Below, in pieces: positions 60,854 to 64,000 of a DNA stretch of 64,000 nt; within the stretch, counting starts at the first letter, position 1, and every line of letters starts with the position of its first letter. Origin of the DNA: Maniola hyperantus (Eukaryota > Arthropoda > Insecta > Lepidoptera > Nymphalidae); the NCBI RefSeq assembly GCF_902806685.2, contig NC_048560.1:2582492-2646491 (forward strand). Direction: 5' to 3'. The translations under genes were made by a program, and so were the position numbers. The notes under the pieces are model-generated. The model was not told where the DNA came from. It saw only the letters and a list, made by a program, of their open reading frames with translations, and did no database searches.

Positions 60854-60974
60854 CGTCGGCTGTTCTAGTGTGCGATCACTCTTGTATCAACGTCGGCTGT
60901 TGTAGTGTGCGACCACTCTTGATTTCGTCGGTTGTTGAGGTGTGCGACCATTCTTGATCACGTCGGGGTCACCA
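60854..60974 (-). repeat. TRIM leader tandem repeats
   Basis: On the + strand units start CGTCGG at 60854 (37 bp), 60891 (35 bp), 60926 (35 bp) and 60961 (partial), with GTGTGCGA.CA.TCTTG in each. Unit junctions resemble the primer-site core GATCACGTCGG. Confidence 0.8.
60957..60974 (-). promoter_or_regulatory. TRIM primer-binding site, tRNA-Trp
   Basis: The minus strand reads TGGTGACCCCGACGTGAT, complementary to the 3' end of eukaryotic tRNA-Trp (ATCACGTCGGGGTCA plus CCA). Confidence 0.85.
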
Positions 60975-60975
60975 A

Positions 60976-61205
60976 TGTACGGGAGCGGTGTGCAGGCTCG
61001 ACCGTACCAAAGGGGAGATCTCCCACCGAGCGGTTGGTTGTGCTCGGTAGCGCCAGCTGGGCCGACGGTTATGTCTTGAAACTTCTATATATAGTCCAGA
61101 TTGCAGAAAACTCCGTTAGTGCGATTGCTATCGGCGGTACATTTGTTCGGGACTACGTCATCGATTGAACAGCGCCATCTAGTTTCTATTGTGGTAACCG
61201 CCACA
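60976..61205 (-). repeat. TRIM 5' LTR
   Basis: 230 bp; the TATA candidate corresponds to 61085-61094 and would drive minus-strand transcription. Confidence 0.88.
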
Positions 61206-61274
61206 AATATAATGTCATCTTTTCTATAAAGCCGTAGTCATTAGCTAGGTACATCATATTTTTTATCCATACTA

Positions 61275-61500
61275 AGTATATATTACTAACATTACATCTT
61301 AATATTATAATTGCGAAAGTGTGTCTGTCTGAATATCTACTCGTATCTGCTACGATTTCACGGTCCGACCGTGAAATCGTAGCATTTAACCGATTTTGAC
61401 CCAATTGCGTATAGAGACAGCTTGCATATCGTGGATAACTTCATCTGCGTTTTAAAAAATTCCTTGCAAAACTCTTTAATTTTTTGGGATAAAAAGTAGC
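61275..61500 (+). repeat. TATTATAAATGCGAAAGTGTG family, diverged, with inner palindrome
   Basis: TTAATATTATAATTGCGAAAG, GTGTCTGTCTGAATATC, TTAACCGATTTTGACCC and GGGATAAAAAGTAGC. Parts appear in both orientations. Confidence 0.55.
61348..61384. other. Perfect 17-bp palindrome
   Basis: TGCTACGATTTCACGGT pairs perfectly with ACCGTGAAATCGTAGCA around CCG. Confidence 0.85.
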
Positions 61501-62265
61501 ATATGTCCATCTCCGCGATGCAAGCTTTTTTTGTACCGGATAGGTCCTGTATTTTTCATCCACGTGGGATTAAGTTCCAGTGGATGAAAAAGACGCAGTT
61601 TAAAATCCAGTGTCTAATCCATATTTGTCCTTTACGTCAACCGCTACAAGTGAGCCTCAATCTCCAATCAGGCTTCAATTATGAAAAGGTTCTTCAAGTG
61701 TATCTTTAACATGGATTCAAATAATATTTTTGTATCGGGAACTCTGCTGATTGTGTTCCTCTCATTGCTACAAAGGCATTTAATGAGGAAGAATGTTCCA
61801 GAACAATTCTTTGTCGCTGTGTTTTGTTATTTGTTTTCATTTGCTGTTTATTTCTATCTAGCTTGTTTTATATGTACGCATTATGTGTGCTTACAATAGA
61901 ATAGAATAGAATAGAAATTCATTATTTGCATAATGTGTATTACAAAAGATCATAAAAAAAAGTTATTATAAAGTTCGAAGTTCAAGTCTTACTTTACTAG
62001 TTCGCTATTTTACTATTTGACTGCAATCTCTATTGATGTTAAGTGATGATGCAGTCTAAATTTAAAAGAGACTGTAAATTTTAGTATATACAGTAACATT
62101 TTCGTATAAAGTTTAGTAAATCTTGCTACATTTGAGTGTGTACTTAGTCTTGTCGGCAATCGTGGTCGCTCACAACACTACCCTGTATAACAGGAGCTCA
62201 TGAAGTATTCAACGAACGTTGCATAGCCGAGATTTGTGAACGAGTGCGGACTAGTATCCTTTATA
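61501..62265. other. Mostly unassigned
   Basis: An AGAATAGAATAGAATAG run at 61896-61915 and a SINE scrap at 62030-62060 (GATGTTAAGTGATGATGCAG) are the only structures seen. A 72-codon hydrophobic frame at 61681-61899 has no recognisable motif. Confidence 0.35.
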
Positions 62266-62625
62266 CAGGGTGTAACCAGAACGCTAGCAAACACTTAGCG
62301 TTATTGTTATACTACCTAACCACAATCCAATACCAATAACCATTTGCCTCATTTTGTCGTTTTAGTGATTTAGTATTTTTCAAACCCGCAATGTATAGCG
62401 TGCAAAACTCGGGTCGATGCCGCACCTACGACGCCGCATTGACTCCAAGTGGCCTACTTACGCAACGTTCGTCGAACCCTAGCATCAGTCAGATGTTTTA
62501 TTTGCAATATATCGTAATTTTTTTACAAAATTATAGGATTTTTAAAATTTTTTTTCGCGGTTTTTGTGGTATCATAATATCAGTAATATCCAGTCTTTTT
62601 TTGCCAGCGTTCTGGTTACACCCTG
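62266..62625 (+). mobile_element. TA-flanked MITE, 360 bp, best copy
   Basis: CAGGGTGTAACCAGAACGC and then TAGCAAA at the start, TTTGCCAGCGTTCTGG then TTACACCCTG at the end: inverted repeats of about 26 bp. Left flank TA; right flank TG, whereas other right ends in the window (1102, 19475, 31390) read CTGTA. Interior non-coding. Tc1/mariner-type by inference. Confidence 0.8.
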
Positions 62626-62629
62626 TGTG

Positions 62630-63180
62630 GTGATAGAAGACACTGAGATACATTTCAACACCAGTATTTATTTACGCCAGTCGGCACACACCTCTAACTT
62701 TTTGGAGTTACCTATGTGTATTTTAAGCAGTTAAGGCGAAATGGGATCGCAAAGGCAAATGTATGAAAAAGTCTGGGCCGCCCGAGCGCAAATTTGTTGC
62801 ACGCTTTTTATAAATATTTATATTTAAAATTCTATGTGCTCTGTTACCATAAAATAATACCGGTAATCCCTTAGTGTATTAAACGTTAACGTAAATGCGA
62901 AATATTGAAATTTGTTTTATATCAATCGAATAAATCTGGTTTTTTTCCTAATGGTCGTGTAAGAAATGTAATGTAATGTAATGAATTTTTTGTATCGAGC
63001 CAAATTGTGCCAACCGTGTTTTGGCTCTCGTTATTCACGAAAGAATATCTTTAATTTTTATAATATTAAAAAATAAATAAACACATTTGTAGTTTTTGAG
63101 GGTAAAACTTAATTTTTTGAACATCCAAAATGACGTGTCTCAACACCGATTTCGGGACGCATATCGCCTTAAATATCACT
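62630..63180. other. Unassigned AT-rich sequence
   Basis: GGTCGTGTAAGAAATGTAATG leads into a short GTAAT repeat (62966-62982); nothing else recognised. Confidence 0.35.
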
Positions 63181-63183
63181 TGT

Positions 63184-63605
63184 TTCAATTTCAATTTCAA
63201 TTTTCATTTATTGCATTTCCATAAACTACATCATAGTATGTACAAAGTATTATGGATACCCAGTTTAGGTGTCGCAATTTGGTCCTTAGACCTTAGTTAG
63301 GGAGACCGATATTATTATTTATTTTTATGTTCGTCGTTTAGGAAATCATTTACGGAATAGTAGCCCTTTTCTAATAAAAAGTTTTTTAATATTTTGTTGA
63401 ATTTATTTTCATTGTTTATGTTACGAATTTTGTCTGGTAAATTATTATATATCTTTATAGACATTACGTAGGGACTCGAGGTATGCAGTACTAATTTTGA
63501 TTGCGGAAGGTTTAATTTATTTGCATGTCTTTCGGGAAATCGACGGGATTTGATTTCTTTTTTCTGTTTTGTCGGGGAAGGAAAACATAGTAATGAAATC
63601 TGCAT
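63184..63605 (-). pseudogene. LINE 3' end, RT C-terminal remnant
   Basis: The minus strand is open for 96 codons and reads RRFPERHANKLNLPQSKLVL, SPYVMSIKIYNNLPDKIRN and NFLLEKGYYSVNDFLNDE: the G/S-I-K-I-Y-N-x-L-P...YYS(V/I)xxFL ending common at the C-terminus of insect LINE proteins (compare FYNKIP at 32.8 kb). About 130 bp of UTR end in a (TTGAAA)n-type tail, seen on the + strand as TTTCAATTTCAATTTCAA at 63183-63203. No RT motif remains; 5'-truncated. Confidence 0.65.
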
Positions 63606-63670
63606 GCCTGAGAGTTGTCAATAATGTCATCAAAGGTGTGTAAAGTCTGCCAATCATTATCATCATCATT
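63606..63670 (+). repeat. RTE LINE 3'-UTR fragment
   Basis: CATGCCTGAGAGTTGTC, GTGTGTAAAGTCTGCCAATC and an ATTATCATCATCATT end. Confidence 0.55.
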
Positions 63671-63844
63671 ATTAATTTACAGGGTCATTTAACTGGGAAA
63701 TGAAAAACATAATTACTACCTATAATTTTGAAAATGCAAAAGTGTGTTTGTTACCTAAGCCTCCTCGCAGAATTCATTGATGAAAAGTGAACGAAAATCC
63801 CTAAGTACAATAGTTTTTGAGATTAGCCTGCAGACCAACAAATT

Positions 63845-63905
63845 GGGCGAAGGAAAATGTAAAAATCGTTTTTTCTTTTTGAGGTACGGAACCCTAAAAA
63901 TACCT
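63845..63905. repeat. GGTTCCGTACC family fragment
   Basis: CGTTTTTTCTTTTTGAGGTACGGAACCC. Confidence 0.5.
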
Positions 63906-64000
63906 ATAATAATATGATAGCATAAAAGGTGACCTTCGCTACAAAAAGCTTGTAAAAGTCAAGCAAGAATTCTGAATTTGAAGAAGTGAAACGGTTCTTA

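Larger units (their letters stand above)
60290..61205 (-). mobile_element. TRIM-type miniature LTR retrotransposon, 916 bp
   Basis: Two 230-bp direct repeats with no difference seen by eye bound a 456-bp interior. On the minus strand they start TGTGGCGGTTACC and end CGGTCGAGCC..TACA (TG..CA). A tRNA-Trp primer site lies one base inside the 5' LTR and a polypurine tract directly before the 3' LTR. No frame encodes Gag or Pol. The flanks AATT and AATA do not give a clean duplication. Enzymes must come from another element; a tRNA-Trp primer suggests a CsRn1-type Ty3/gypsy helper (inference). Confidence 0.88.

Noticed and set aside
60399..61168. Frames of 78-90 codons in the TRIM
   Set aside because: Two are LTR-derived and the third spans the tandem leader; no Gag or Pol motif on either strand.

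Overview
The window looks like non-coding nuclear DNA from a lepidopteran insect (butterfly or moth). It is AT-rich and packed with dispersed repeats of kinds I associate with Lepidoptera: the GCGACTTCGTCCGCG families, the GGTTCCGTACCTCAAAAGG / CCGGCCAAGTGCGAG family, tRNA-derived SINEs, RTE-type LINE tails ending in GAT repeats, and mariner and hAT remnants. The lepidopteran assignment is inference from those families. I found no host protein exon, rRNA gene or genuine tRNA gene that I could defend. Apart from the two LTR-element polyproteins, the open frames are LINE or transposase fragments, chimeras of repeats, or chance.

Three LTR retrotransposons stand out. (1) 20436-27597 is an almost intact BEL/Pao element: 675-bp LTRs with one difference seen by eye, an AAACT target-site duplication, a tRNA-Tyr primer site, and a single Gag-Pol frame (Gag, zinc knuckles, protease, RT, RNase H, integrase) broken only by one in-frame TGA near its end. 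(2) 49837-53647, minus strand, is a Ty3/gypsy errantivirus-like element with apparently identical 277-bp LTRs. It has lost protease, RT and nearly all of RNase H, so Gag is fused in frame to the tether and integrase N-terminus; a second deletion removed most of the integrase core and joined it to a short env-like remnant. (3) 60290-61205, minus strand, is a 916-bp non-coding miniature LTR element (TRIM) with identical 230-bp LTRs, a tRNA-Trp primer site, a polypurine tract and tandem leader repeats that repeat part of the primer-site sequence.

Layout: 1-8 kb, dispersed repeats, two SINE families (one SINE nested in another) and LINE fragments. 8.6-11 kb, a decayed mariner split by a 5'-truncated RTE, then more RTE pieces. 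12-20 kb, a foldback element, a hAT MITE inside a SINE, a diverged tandem array, LINE tails and a 499-bp hAT-like element with clean duplications. 20.4-27.6 kb, the BEL/Pao element, inserted in an older repeat. 28-49 kb, repeats, SINEs, MITEs, a local duplication with a SINE in one copy, and GC-rich foldbacks. 49.8-53.6 kb, the deleted errantivirus-like element. 54-60 kb, a second local duplication with a MITE in one copy, RTE ends and SINEs. 60.3-61.2 kb, the TRIM. 61-64 kb, a complete TA-flanked MITE and a LINE 3' end.

The elements do not form a pathway. Functionally the window shows layered insertions and parasitic dependence: two non-autonomous LTR elements with indistinguishable LTRs must have been copied with enzymes supplied by other elements, and several nested insertions can be ordered in time because uninterrupted paralogues of the target lie in the same window.
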